Source: Orlajensenia stereocauli (GTDB lineage: Bacteria; Actinomycetota; Actinomycetes; Actinomycetales; Microbacteriaceae). Taken from it: a stretch of DNA of 64,000 nucleotides. The notes below the pieces were generated by a model. It made no database searches. It was not told the DNA's origin and worked only from the letters and a program-made list of their open reading frames with translations. The DNA is taken from the NCBI RefSeq assembly GCF_039548895.1, contig NZ_JBCLVG010000003.1; one strand, 5' to 3'. Numbering within the stretch: the first letter of the stretch is position 1; every line of letters begins with the position of its first letter. This document shows, one piece after another, positions 56,548 to 64,000 of this stretch. A program made the translations under genes and the position numbers.

Positions 56548-57834
56548 GTGCCCCACGAAACAGAACGGCAGATGGAACGGCGCCGGTGGCGCCCACGAAC
56601 GGCGATCACTCTCGCTGTGGCGATGGGTCTCACGCTCGGCCTCGGCGGGTGTGCGGCTGATTCCGGGGGGCCGGCCGACATCACCTTCCACATGAGCAAG
56701 CCCGAGGCGATCCCCTACTTCCGGGAGCTGACGAAGAAGTTCAATGCCGAGCAGTCAGACGTGCACGTGACCCTCGACACGGCGTCGAACCTGTCGGCCG
56801 GATTCCTCCGCGGCAACCCGCCCGACGTCGGCCTGCTGAACTACAACGAGGAGATGGCGCGCTTCATGGAGCGCGGTGCCCTCTCCGACCTCTCCGACCT
56901 TCCGGTGGCGGAGCGCATCCGCCCCGAGGTGCAGGAGCTCGTCGACCAGTACTCCACGTATCCCGGCCGCACGAGCGTGCTCCCGTACTCGGTGGCTGCG
57001 GCATCCGTCATCTACAACGTGAAGCTGTTCGAGGAGAACGGCGTCGAGGTGCCGACCACGTGGGATGAGCTCATCGCCGCCTGCGACACCTTCGAGGCGG
57101 CGGGGATCACGCCGATCTACAGCACCTTCAAGGAGCCGTGGTCGGTCGGGCAGGGTCTGTTCGACTACACGGTCGGCGGATCGGTCGACGTGGCCGGGTT
57201 CTACGAGGAGATGGACGAATTGGGCACAGAGGTCGGACCCGACTCCGAGGTCTCGTTCGAGAAGACCCTGAAGGACCCCGTCGAACGGATGGTCGAGCTC
57301 GCCGGGTACTCCAACGACAACGCGGCGAGCCGGAGCTACGGCGACGGGAACGTGGCGATGGCGAAGGGGGAGGCGGCGATGTACATGCAGGGCCCGTGGG
57401 CCCTGGGCGAGATCGCGAAGACCGACCCCGACCTGGAGCTCGGAACATTCCCGCTGCCGGTGACCGACGACCCCGACGACCTCAAGGTGCGGGTGAATCT
57501 CGATCTCGCCCTGTGGGTTCCCGAGGCGAGCACCGAGAAGGAGGCGGCCAAGACCTTCGTGTCGTACCTGATGGAGCAGGACACCCTCGACGAGTACAAC
57601 GCCGAGTTCCTGGGCTTCGGAACGACTGTCGACGCGGCGCCGGCCACCGACGAGCGCATCCTCGGGATGCAGGAGTACTACGACGACGGCCGCTTCTACC
57701 AGGGCGCGTCGAAGTTCGTACCGCTCAGCATCCCGACGGACAACTACATCCAGTCCATCGCCACGGGCGCAGACATCGACGCGACGCTGCGCCGGCTCGA
57801 CGCCGACTGGGCGCGACTCGCGCTGCGTGGCTGA
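56548..57834 (+). CDS. Sugar ABC transporter substrate-binding lipoprotein
   Basis: The 428-residue extracellular binding protein has a lipoprotein signal: basic N-terminus, hydrophobic helix, and lipobox L32-G-G-C35. The rest follows the type 1 (MalE-like) fold, including YSVAAASVIYNVKLFEENG and GEAAMYMQGPWALGEI. GTG at 56548 follows AGGGAGA. Two permeases and a glucosidase follow, so an alpha-glucoside or related oligosaccharide is the likely ligand. Confidence 0.9.
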   Translation: MPHETERQMERRRWRPRTAITLAVAMGLTLGLGGCAADSGGPADITFHMSKPEAIPYFRELTKKFNAEQSDVHVTLDTASNLSAGFLRGNPPDVGLLNYNEEMARFMERGALSDLSDLPVAERIRPEVQELVDQYSTYPGRTSVLPYSVAAASVIYNVKLFEENGVEVPTTWDELIAACDTFEAAGITPIYSTFKEPWSVGQGLFDYTVGGSVDVAGFYEEMDELGTEVGPDSEVSFEKTLKDPVERMVELAGYSNDNAASRSYGDGNVAMAKGEAAMYMQGPWALGEIAKTDPDLELGTFPLPVTDDPDDLKVRVNLDLALWVPEASTEKEAAKTFVSYLMEQDTLDEYNAEFLGFGTTVDAAPATDERILGMQEYYDDGRFYQGASKFVPLSIPTDNYIQSIATGADIDATLRRLDADWARLALRG

Positions 57835-57858
57835 GACGACCCGAGAGGACAGCAGACA

Positions 57859-58827
57859 ATGACTACCACCGCATCTCCAGCCGCTTCGACGGGTCGGACG
57901 GCCGCATCCGCCGATCGCGCTCCGACGACGACGGCTCCGCCGACATCGGGCCGGAACCCGCGCCGCAGGCAGAGCGTCGACGGGATGTACTACCTGTTCC
58001 TCGTTCCGTCGCTCGTGCTGTTCACCCTGGCCATCACGGTTCCGGCGCTGCTCGGCATCTTCTACAGCTTCACCAACTTCATCGGCTTCGGCGATTGGGA
58101 GTTCATCGGCATCACCAACTACATCGCCGTGTTCTCCGACCCGGCCATCCTCTCCAGCTACCTCTTCACCTTCGGCTTCGCCATCGTGACGGTGCTGCTG
58201 GTGAACGTGGTCGCGTTCCTGCTGGCCGTCGGCCTCACCTCGCAGATCAAGGCGAAGACCGCACTGCGGGCGGTGTTCGTGATTCCGATGGTCATCTCGG
58301 GCATCGTCATCGCCTACGTCTTCAACTTCCTGTTCTCGAATTCGCTGCCTGCCTTCGCGACCGCCGTCGGCATCGGACCGCTGGAAGAGTCGATCCTCGC
58401 CAACCCCGACCTCGCCTGGGTCTCGATCGTCATCGTCACGGCGTGGCAGTCGATCCCGGGCACACTGCTCATCTACATCGCGGGCCTGCTGTCCATCCCG
58501 GGCGAGGTCTACGAGGCTGCGGCGATCGACGGAGCCAAGCCGTTCCGGCAGCTCTGGTCGGTCACCCTGCCCCTCGTGGCCGGCTACGTGGTGATCAACG
58601 TGATCCTCGGCTTCAAGAACTACCTGAACGCCTACGAGGTCATCGTCGGCCTCACGAACGGCGGCCCGGGCACATCGACCCGCAGCATCGCGATGACGAT
58701 CTTCACGGGATTCACCGGCGGTGACTACGCCTATCAGATGGCGAACGCCACCATCTTCTTCGTGATCGCCATCGTCATCTCGCTCCTCCAACTCCGGATC
58801 ACCCGCGGAAAGGCGGCCATCGCATGA
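57859..58827 (+). CDS. Sugar ABC transporter permease, MalF-like
   Basis: The 322-residue permease has six membrane helices after a 45-residue Thr/Pro/Arg-rich N-terminus. The cytoplasmic EAA loop reads VYEAAAIDGAKPFRQLW, near residue 220. It pairs with the next product to form the membrane channel. ATGA overlap with the next gene. Confidence 0.92.
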   Translation: MTTTASPAASTGRTAASADRAPTTTAPPTSGRNPRRRQSVDGMYYLFLVPSLVLFTLAITVPALLGIFYSFTNFIGFGDWEFIGITNYIAVFSDPAILSSYLFTFGFAIVTVLLVNVVAFLLAVGLTSQIKAKTALRAVFVIPMVISGIVIAYVFNFLFSNSLPAFATAVGIGPLEESILANPDLAWVSIVIVTAWQSIPGTLLIYIAGLLSIPGEVYEAAAIDGAKPFRQLWSVTLPLVAGYVVINVILGFKNYLNAYEVIVGLTNGGPGTSTRSIAMTIFTGFTGGDYAYQMANATIFFVIAIVISLLQLRITRGKAAIA

Positions 58828-59741
58828 CTCAGGCAGCAGCGAGCATCCCACTCGGCGACACGAAGAGGACTGCCCGCGACACGACGGCGACGACCCGCCC
58901 GACCCGCGGCCGGGTCGGCCAGGAGCGCACGAACTGGTCGGTGATGATCATCCTCATCCTGTGCGCGGTCACGGTGCTGGTCCCGCTCTACGTGACGGTG
59001 TCCATGGCGCTCAAGACCGGCGCCCAGGCCGTGGACGGGAACGCCTTCTCCCTCCCGTCGCCGGTCGACTTCTCGGGCTTCGCGAAGGCGTGGGAGCTGA
59101 CGAACTTCCCCGTGTCGTTCACGATCTCGGTGCTGATCACGGCGGGGACTGTCATCGGCACGGTGCTGCTCAGCGCCCTCGCCTCGTACGCGATCGCCCG
59201 CAACTGGGACCGCCGGTTCTTCCGCTGGTCGTTCTACTACCTGCTCGCGGCTCTGTTCCTGCCGTTCACTGTCGTCGCGCTCCCGCAGATCCAGTTGACC
59301 GGACTGCTGGGCCTCGCCAATCCCGTGGGCGTGACGATCCTCCACATCATGTTCCAGCTCTCGTTCAGCATCCTGCTGTTCACGGCCTTCCTCAGGTCGA
59401 TTCCCCTCGAGCTGGAGGAGAGCGCGCGCATCGACGGCGCCACCACCTGGCAGACCTTCTGGAGGCTGATCTTCCCGCTGCTCGCGCCGATGAGCGCCAC
59501 GGTCGCGATCTTCGCGTTCCTGGCGTCGTGGAACGACTTCATGATGCCGTCGCTCATCATCGCCGACTCCTCGCAGCAGACTCTGCCGGTGATCCAGAAC
59601 ATCTTCCAGACGCAGTTCAGCACGAACTACAACGTCTCCTTCGCGTCGTACCTCATGGCCATGGCGCCAGCCATCATCGTCTACCTGTTCACCCAGCGCT
59701 GGGTGATGGAAGGCGTCACGCAGGGGGCCGTGAAAGGATGA
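58824..59741 (+). CDS. Sugar ABC transporter permease, MalG-like
   Basis: The 305-residue permease has six helices and the EAA loop LEESARIDGATTWQTFWRLI (about 195). The final FTQRWVMEGVTQGAVKG is the classic MalG C-terminus that contacts the ATPase. No ATPase gene lies in the window. Actinobacteria often use a shared MsmK-type ATPase, so the operon is probably complete as it stands. Confidence 0.93.
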   Translation: MTQAAASIPLGDTKRTARDTTATTRPTRGRVGQERTNWSVMIILILCAVTVLVPLYVTVSMALKTGAQAVDGNAFSLPSPVDFSGFAKAWELTNFPVSFTISVLITAGTVIGTVLLSALASYAIARNWDRRFFRWSFYYLLAALFLPFTVVALPQIQLTGLLGLANPVGVTILHIMFQLSFSILLFTAFLRSIPLELEESARIDGATTWQTFWRLIFPLLAPMSATVAIFAFLASWNDFMMPSLIIADSSQQTLPVIQNIFQTQFSTNYNVSFASYLMAMAPAIIVYLFTQRWVMEGVTQGAVKG

Positions 59742-59796
59742 CCGCTCCTCTCGCCCAGCTCACGCACCACCCAACCGGAAGGAACCCCACCCGCCC

Positions 59797-61464
59797 ATGA
59801 CCGACGTGCTCGAGACCACTGTCACGACCCCTCTCGCCGATGACGCCACCTGGTGGCGCCAGGCCGCCGTCTATCAGATCTACCCCCGCAGTTTCGCCGA
59901 CGCGAACGCCGACGGCATCGGCGACCTGCCCGGGATCACGGCGCGCGTTCCGTACCTGCGCGATCTCGGCATCGATGCGGTCTGGCTGAGCCCGTTCTAC
60001 CCGTCGGCGCTGGCCGACGGCGGCTACGACGTCGACGACTACCGAGACGTCGACCCGAGGCTCGGTACGCTGGCCGACTTCGACGCGATGGTGGATGCAC
60101 TGCACGGGGCCGGCATCCGGATCATCGTCGACATCGTTCCGAATCACACCTCGGATCGGCACGAGTGGTTCGTCGAGGCTCTCGCCTCGCCAGCCGGATC
60201 GGCGGCGCGGGCGCGCTACATCTTCCGCGACGGCCTCGGCCCGAACGGCTCTATGCCCCCTGCCGACTGGACCAGCGCCTTCGGCGGACCGGCGTGGGAG
60301 CCCGTCGGCGACGGCCAGTGGTACCTGCACTACTTCGCCACGGAGCAGCCCGACCTCAACTGGGACAACCCCGAGGTGCACGAGGACTTCGTGAAGACGC
60401 TGAGGTTCTGGTCGGACCGCGGGGTCGACGGCTTCCGCATCGACGTGGCGCACGGCCTCGCCAAGAGGCTGGACGCCGAGCTGCCGACGCAGGCCGAGAT
60501 GGACGCCATGCCCAAGGACGGCGGTCACCCGCTCTGGGACCGCGACGAGGTGCACGAGATCTACGCCGAGTGGCGCCGGGTGTTCGACAGCTACACGCCT
60601 CCCCGCACCGCCGTCGCCGAGGCCTGGGTGGATTCGTCGCGGCGTCCCCGCTACGCCAGCCCCGACGGGCTCGGCCAGGCCTTCAACTTCGACCTGCTCG
60701 AGTCGGAGTTCGACGCGGCCGAGTTCCGCTCGATCGTGACGGCGAACCTGGCCCTGGCCGCGGCATCCGGATCATCGACGACGTGGGTGCTCTCGAACCA
60801 CGACGTCGTGCGCCACGCGACACGCTACGGCCTGCCGCCGCGCTCCGGAATCGACGAGAAACATGGCTCGCAGTGGCTGCTCTCCGGCGGAAAGACCCCT
60901 GTGCTCGATCGGGCGCAGGGCCTGCGACGGGCACGGGCGGCCTCGCTGTTCATGCTCGCGCTGCCAGGCTCCGCCTACGTCTATCAGGGCGAGGAGCTCG
61001 GCCTGCACGAGGTCGCCGACATTCCGGCGGCCGAGCGCCAGGACCCGGCGTTCTTCCGCAACCCGGGCATCGACATCGGGCGTGACGGATGCCGCGTGCC
61101 ACTGCCGTGGACCCGCGACGGCGACTCCTTCGGGTTCGGAGACCAGTCGGCGCACCTGCCCCAGCCCTCCTGGTTCGGCGACTCGTCGGTCGAGGCCGAA
61201 GCTGCAGACCCGGCATCGACGCTCTCGCTGTATCGCGACGCCTTGGCCCTGCGCCACGCGTTGCAGGGAGCCGAGGAGCTCGAGTGGGTCTCCACGGATC
61301 GTGCCGACGTTCTGCACTTCCGCCGCCCGAACGGCTGGGAGATCGTGCTGAACTTCGGTACCGAGCCGGTCGCGCTGCCCGCGGGCGAGGTGCTCATCGC
61401 GAGCGCCCCACTCGTCGGAGGCCGACTGGCCGGTGAGTCGGCGGTGTGGTTGCGCGCGGCGTGA
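59797..61464 (+). CDS. GH13 alpha-glucosidase
   Basis: The 555-residue intracellular enzyme has the four GH13 regions: DIVPNHTSD (I), GFRIDVAHG with nucleophile D216 (II), AEAWV with acid/base E275 (III) and SNHDVVRH with D336 (IV). WWRQAAVYQIYPRSFADANADG is typical of the oligo-1,6-glucosidase/alpha-glucosidase group. It would split the sugar imported by the upstream ABC system. GGAAGGAA lies about 11 nt before ATG 59797. Exact bond specificity is open. Confidence 0.92.
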   Translation: MTDVLETTVTTPLADDATWWRQAAVYQIYPRSFADANADGIGDLPGITARVPYLRDLGIDAVWLSPFYPSALADGGYDVDDYRDVDPRLGTLADFDAMVDALHGAGIRIIVDIVPNHTSDRHEWFVEALASPAGSAARARYIFRDGLGPNGSMPPADWTSAFGGPAWEPVGDGQWYLHYFATEQPDLNWDNPEVHEDFVKTLRFWSDRGVDGFRIDVAHGLAKRLDAELPTQAEMDAMPKDGGHPLWDRDEVHEIYAEWRRVFDSYTPPRTAVAEAWVDSSRRPRYASPDGLGQAFNFDLLESEFDAAEFRSIVTANLALAAASGSSTTWVLSNHDVVRHATRYGLPPRSGIDEKHGSQWLLSGGKTPVLDRAQGLRRARAASLFMLALPGSAYVYQGEELGLHEVADIPAAERQDPAFFRNPGIDIGRDGCRVPLPWTRDGDSFGFGDQSAHLPQPSWFGDSSVEAEAADPASTLSLYRDALALRHALQGAEELEWVSTDRADVLHFRRPNGWEIVLNFGTEPVALPAGEVLIASAPLVGGRLAGESAVWLRAA

Positions 61465-61479
61465 CCACCCGCTGACTTC

Positions 61480-61564
61480 CCGCTCGCTGAGGACCGGACG
61501 AAGTCCGCGTTCGAAACGCCCCCCGGGTGCTTCGGGCGCGGCTTCGCCGGGCCTCAGCGAGCGA
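61480..61564. repeat. Facing pair of dispersed repeats, one overlapping the hutI stop
   Basis: Units at 61480-61519 and 61527-61564 face each other between the convergent GH13 and hutI genes. The second includes the hutI stop and its last three codons, so the repeat has become part of a coding end. Confidence 0.75.
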
Positions 61565-62765
61565 GCACTCCGTCCTTCCAGACGGCTGCGATCTGCGGAA
61601 CGCCCGGGCGGTACGCGAGGTGCACGTGGCTCGGCGCGCTCAGCTGCACGAGGTCTGCGCGCGCGCCGGGCCTGAGGACCCCCACGTCGTCGCGGCGGAG
61701 TGCCGCAGCACCGCCGGCCGTCGCCGCCCACAGGGCCTCGCCAGGCGTCATGCCCATGTCGCGCACGGCCACGGCGATGCAGAACGGCAGCGAGCTCGTG
61801 AAGCTCGATCCCGGGTTGCAGTCGCTCGCGAGTGCCACCGTCACGCCGGCATCGAGGAGGCGGCGCGCGTCTGGATAGGGCTGGCGCGTCGAGAACTCCA
61901 CGCCCGGCAGCAACGTCGCGACCGTTCCCGATCCGGCGGCGCCCGATTCCGCCAGAGCCGCGATGTCGCCGTCGGTGAGGTAGGTGCAGTGGTCGACGGA
62001 TGCTGCTCCCAGCTCCACGGCGAGCTTCACGCCGTCGCCCTCGCCCAGCTGGCTGGCGTGCACCCGGGGGAGCAGGCCGGCCGCGATGCCGGCCTCGAGC
62101 ACTCGCCGTGACTCGGCGATGGTGAAGGCCCCGGTCTCGCAGAACACGTCGATCCAGCGGGAGTGCGGCGCGCAGGCCGTGAGCATGTCGCCCACCACGA
62201 GGTCGACGTAGGCCCCGCGATCGTCGGCATACTCGGCCGGAACCACGTGCGCCCCGAGGAAGGTGACCTCCCCGGTCACCTCACGGGCGAGGCGCACAGC
62301 CCGCTCCTCGTCGGCGACGCTCAGCCCGTAGCCGCTCTTGATCTCGACCGTCGTGGTGCCTTGGGCCCGCATCTCGTCGAGGAAGCCGGCCAGCCGCATC
62401 CGCAGTTCGTCGTCCGTTGCGGCACGAGTGGCTGCGACGGTGGAACGGATGCCGCCGGCCTCGTAGCGCCTGCCGGCCATGCGCGCCTCGAATTCGACGG
62501 CGCGATCGCCGCCGAACACGAGGTGGGCGTGCGAGTCGACGAACCCCGGAATGACGGCGAGCCCGCCGGCGTCGACGACCTGGGCGCTGCTGACGCTGCT
62601 CTCGGCAGCTCGATCTGGCAATTCGGCAGCGCGTCCCACCCAAGCCACGCGGCCGTCCTCGATCAGCACCGCGGCGTCCCGGATGATGCCGAGCTTTCCG
62701 CCATCGCGCCCCGGGGCCGGGTCGTTCGTGACGAGCTCGCCGATGTTTCCGATCGTCGTCCCCAC
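61554..62765 (-). CDS. hutI: Imidazolonepropionase
   Basis: This 403-residue amidohydrolase opens imidazolone propionate to formimidoylglutamate in histidine degradation. Metal motif H79-x-H81 (DSHAHLVFGG), then VEIKSGYGLS and FLGAHVVPAEY, PRVHASQLGEGDG and ASDCNPGSS are conserved HutI blocks. GTG at 62765 has GGGAGGGG upstream; the longer frame is discarded. It is downstream of hutU, separated by a large hairpin. Confidence 0.95.
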   Translation of the reverse strand: MGTTIGNIGELVTNDPAPGRDGGKLGIIRDAAVLIEDGRVAWVGRAAELPDRAAESSVSSAQVVDAGGLAVIPGFVDSHAHLVFGGDRAVEFEARMAGRRYEAGGIRSTVAATRAATDDELRMRLAGFLDEMRAQGTTTVEIKSGYGLSVADEERAVRLAREVTGEVTFLGAHVVPAEYADDRGAYVDLVVGDMLTACAPHSRWIDVFCETGAFTIAESRRVLEAGIAAGLLPRVHASQLGEGDGVKLAVELGAASVDHCTYLTDGDIAALAESGAAGSGTVATLLPGVEFSTRQPYPDARRLLDAGVTVALASDCNPGSSFTSSLPFCIAVAVRDMGMTPGEALWAATAGGAAALRRDDVGVLRPGARADLVQLSAPSHVHLAYRPGVPQIAAVWKDGVLAR

Positions 62766-62782
62766 GCTCAGCCCCTCCCGTC

Positions 62783-62848
62783 GAGTCGCCCGAATCCGTC
62801 GCCACGACGGGGTTCGGACGGCGGCATGGCGACGAAGACGGGCGACTC
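62783..62848. terminator. Large two-part hairpin H5 between hutU and hutI
   Basis: GAGTCGCCCG (62783-62792) pairs with CGGGCGACTC (62839-62848). Inside a symmetric 4x4 internal loop, CGTCGCC (62797-62803) pairs with GGCGACG (62828-62834). It lies 30 nt past the hutU stop, so it may end or attenuate read-through into hutI. Confidence 0.75.
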
Positions 62849-62877
62849 GTGGAGTGGGCCGGGTGGGCGAGGGGTCA

Positions 62878-64000
62878 TCACTCCTCCATCGGGATGCGCA
62901 GGCCACGCTCGTGCGCGACCTCGCGGGCGCGGTCGTAGCCGGCGTCGACGTGGCGCATCACTCCGGTGCCGGGGTCGTTCACCAGCACGCGCTCGATCTT
63001 CTCGGCGGCGAGAGGCGTGCCGTCGGCGACGATCGCCTGGCCGGCGTGGATGGAGCGGCCGATGCCGACTCCCCCGCCGTGGTGGATCGAGACCCAGGTC
63101 GCGCCCGACGCGGTGTTCAGCAGGGCGTTCAGCAGTGGCCAGTCGGCGATGGCGTCCGAGCCGTCGGCCATCGCCTCGGTCTCGCGGTACGGCGATGCCA
63201 CCGAGCCCGAGTCGAGGTGGTCGCGGCCGATGACGACAGGTGCCGACAGTTCGCCCGACGCCACCATCTCGTTGAACTTCAATCCGGCGAGGTGGCGCTC
63301 CTTGTAGCCGAGCCAGCAGATGCGGGCGGGCAACCCCTCGAAGTGCACCTTCTCGCCGGCCTTCGTGATCCAGCGTCGCAGGTGCTCGTCTTCGGGGAAC
63401 AGCTCGAGGATGGCGCGGTCGGTGGCGGCGATGTCGGCCGGGTCTCCCGAGAGCGCGGCCCAGCGGAACGGCCCCTTGCCCTCGGCGAACAGCGGGCGGA
63501 TGTAGGCGGGCACGAAGCCCGGGAACTCGAACGCCCGCTCGTAGCCGCCCAGTTCAGCCTCGCGACGGATCGAGTTGCCGTAGTCGAAGACCTCGGCTCC
63601 GGCATCCTGGAATCCGACCATGGCGGCGACCTGCTTCGCCATCGACGCCCGCGAGCGTTCGGTGAAGGCCTCGGGGTCGGATGCCGCGAGCTCATGCCAC
63701 TCCTCGACGGTGACGCCTTCCGGGAGGTAGTGCAGCGGGTCGTGTGCGCTCGTCTGGTCCGTCACGATGTCGATCGGCACGCCGCGCTCGAGCAGTTCGG
63801 TGAACACCGTCGCCGCGTTGCCGACGACGCCGACGGACAGCGGCGTGCGAGAGGCCTTCGCGGCGAGCACTCTCTCGACGGCTGCATCGAGGTCTGCCGT
63901 GTACTCGTCGAGGTAGCCGTGCTCGACGCGGCGGGCGAGGCGCGACTCGTCGACGTCGACGATGAGCACGACGCCGTCGTTCATCGTCACGGCGAGGGGC
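62878..64000 (-). CDS. hutU: Urocanate hydratase, C-terminal two thirds (cut by window edge)
   Basis: About 374 residues of urocanase are present (full length about 550). Hallmarks: VGVVGNAATVFTELLERG, FDYGNSIRREAELGGYE, CWLGYKERHLAGLKFNEMV, and SIHHGGGVGIGRSIHAGQ. The enzyme hydrates urocanate to imidazolone propionate with bound NAD+. The reading frame runs off the right edge, so the ATG-like residue near 63990 is internal, not the start. Confidence 0.96.
   Translation of the reverse strand, partial: PLAVTMNDGVVLIVDVDESRLARRVEHGYLDEYTADLDAAVERVLAAKASRTPLSVGVVGNAATVFTELLERGVPIDIVTDQTSAHDPLHYLPEGVTVEEWHELAASDPEAFTERSRASMAKQVAAMVGFQDAGAEVFDYGNSIRREAELGGYERAFEFPGFVPAYIRPLFAEGKGPFRWAALSGDPADIAATDRAILELFPEDEHLRRWITKAGEKVHFEGLPARICWLGYKERHLAGLKFNEMVASGELSAPVVIGRDHLDSGSVASPYRETEAMADGSDAIADWPLLNALLNTASGATWVSIHHGGGVGIGRSIHAGQAIVADGTPLAAEKIERVLVNDPGTGVMRHVDAGYDRAREVAHERGLRIPMEE

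Noticed and set aside
59738..59800. Short 20-codon frame starting with the ATGA overlap after the MalG-like gene
   Set aside because: It ends after 20 codons in a different frame from the glucosidase and overlaps the latter's ribosome binding site. It is most likely chance.
56548..61464. Sugar ABC operon considered broken because no ATPase gene is present
   Set aside because: A shared MsmK-type ATPase elsewhere is normal in actinobacteria, and the MalG-like C-terminus is intact.
1..64000. Prophage, insertion sequence, integrase or genomic island boundaries
   Set aside because: No transposase, integrase, phage structural gene, tRNA with attachment repeat or large composition shift was seen. 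All genes look chromosomal.

Overview
The window is about 64 kb of high-GC DNA from an actinobacterium, most likely a member of the Microbacteriaceae; the genus cannot be fixed from sequence alone. Support comes from a DUF3073 gene beside purM, a mycothiol-dependent maleylpyruvate-isomerase-type protein, a DUF3817 membrane protein behind purQ, dispersed purine genes, and many genes whose TANNNT -10 box sits 6-8 nt before the start codon (leaderless-type promoters). The window opens inside the 3' end of a 5S rRNA, so an rRNA operon lies just upstream. No phage, transposon, CRISPR array or tRNA was seen, and no gene-free stretch exceeds 300 bases.

Layout. 0-7.3 kb: 5S rRNA and terminator, a disordered repeat protein with a helical C-terminal domain, a HAD phosphatase, an MscS channel, an acyl-CoA ligase and a YihY-type membrane protein. 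7.3-10.7 kb: two paralogous DUF6325-SHOCT gene pairs flanking DUF3817-purQ-purS. 10.7-19.1 kb: an IclR regulator, an operator-like palindrome, then a tight operon pobA-pcaHGBLIJF that encodes 4-hydroxybenzoate conversion to protocatechuate and on to succinyl-CoA plus acetyl-CoA. 19.1-22.4 kb: kynA, an amidohydrolase and kynU (tryptophan to anthranilate). 22.5-23.5 kb: ohrR-ohr. 23.6-35.8 kb: purC, purD, purF and purM interspersed with small enzymes and regulators, ending with DUF3073.

36-46 kb: a flavoprotein monooxygenase; a KimA-like potassium transporter with two crcB fluoride-channel genes; a DUF4097-PadR unit with CGATATATCG palindromes; tipA with a textbook 19-bp-spacer MerR promoter and an internal start for the short TipAS form; and a yczE/yczR (MocR) divergent pair. 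46-56 kb: an RND exporter, a NUDIX hydrolase, a CopB-type copper ATPase behind a CsoR-type box, a probable formimidoylglutamase, a dienelactone hydrolase and a SixA-type phosphatase. 56-61.5 kb: a sugar locus (ROK regulator, lipoprotein binding protein, two permeases, GH13 glucosidase). 61.5-64 kb: hutI and the truncated hutU of histidine degradation.

Two intergenic repeat systems stand out. One is a roughly 40-bp dispersed repeat that nearly always sits at stop codons. The other is a set of very long hairpins with arms of about 20 bp, three of them perfect, and loops of similar size. Neither is explained by the genes. Other leads are the duplicated DUF6325-SHOCT cassette and the amidohydrolase in the position expected for formylkynurenine formamidase.
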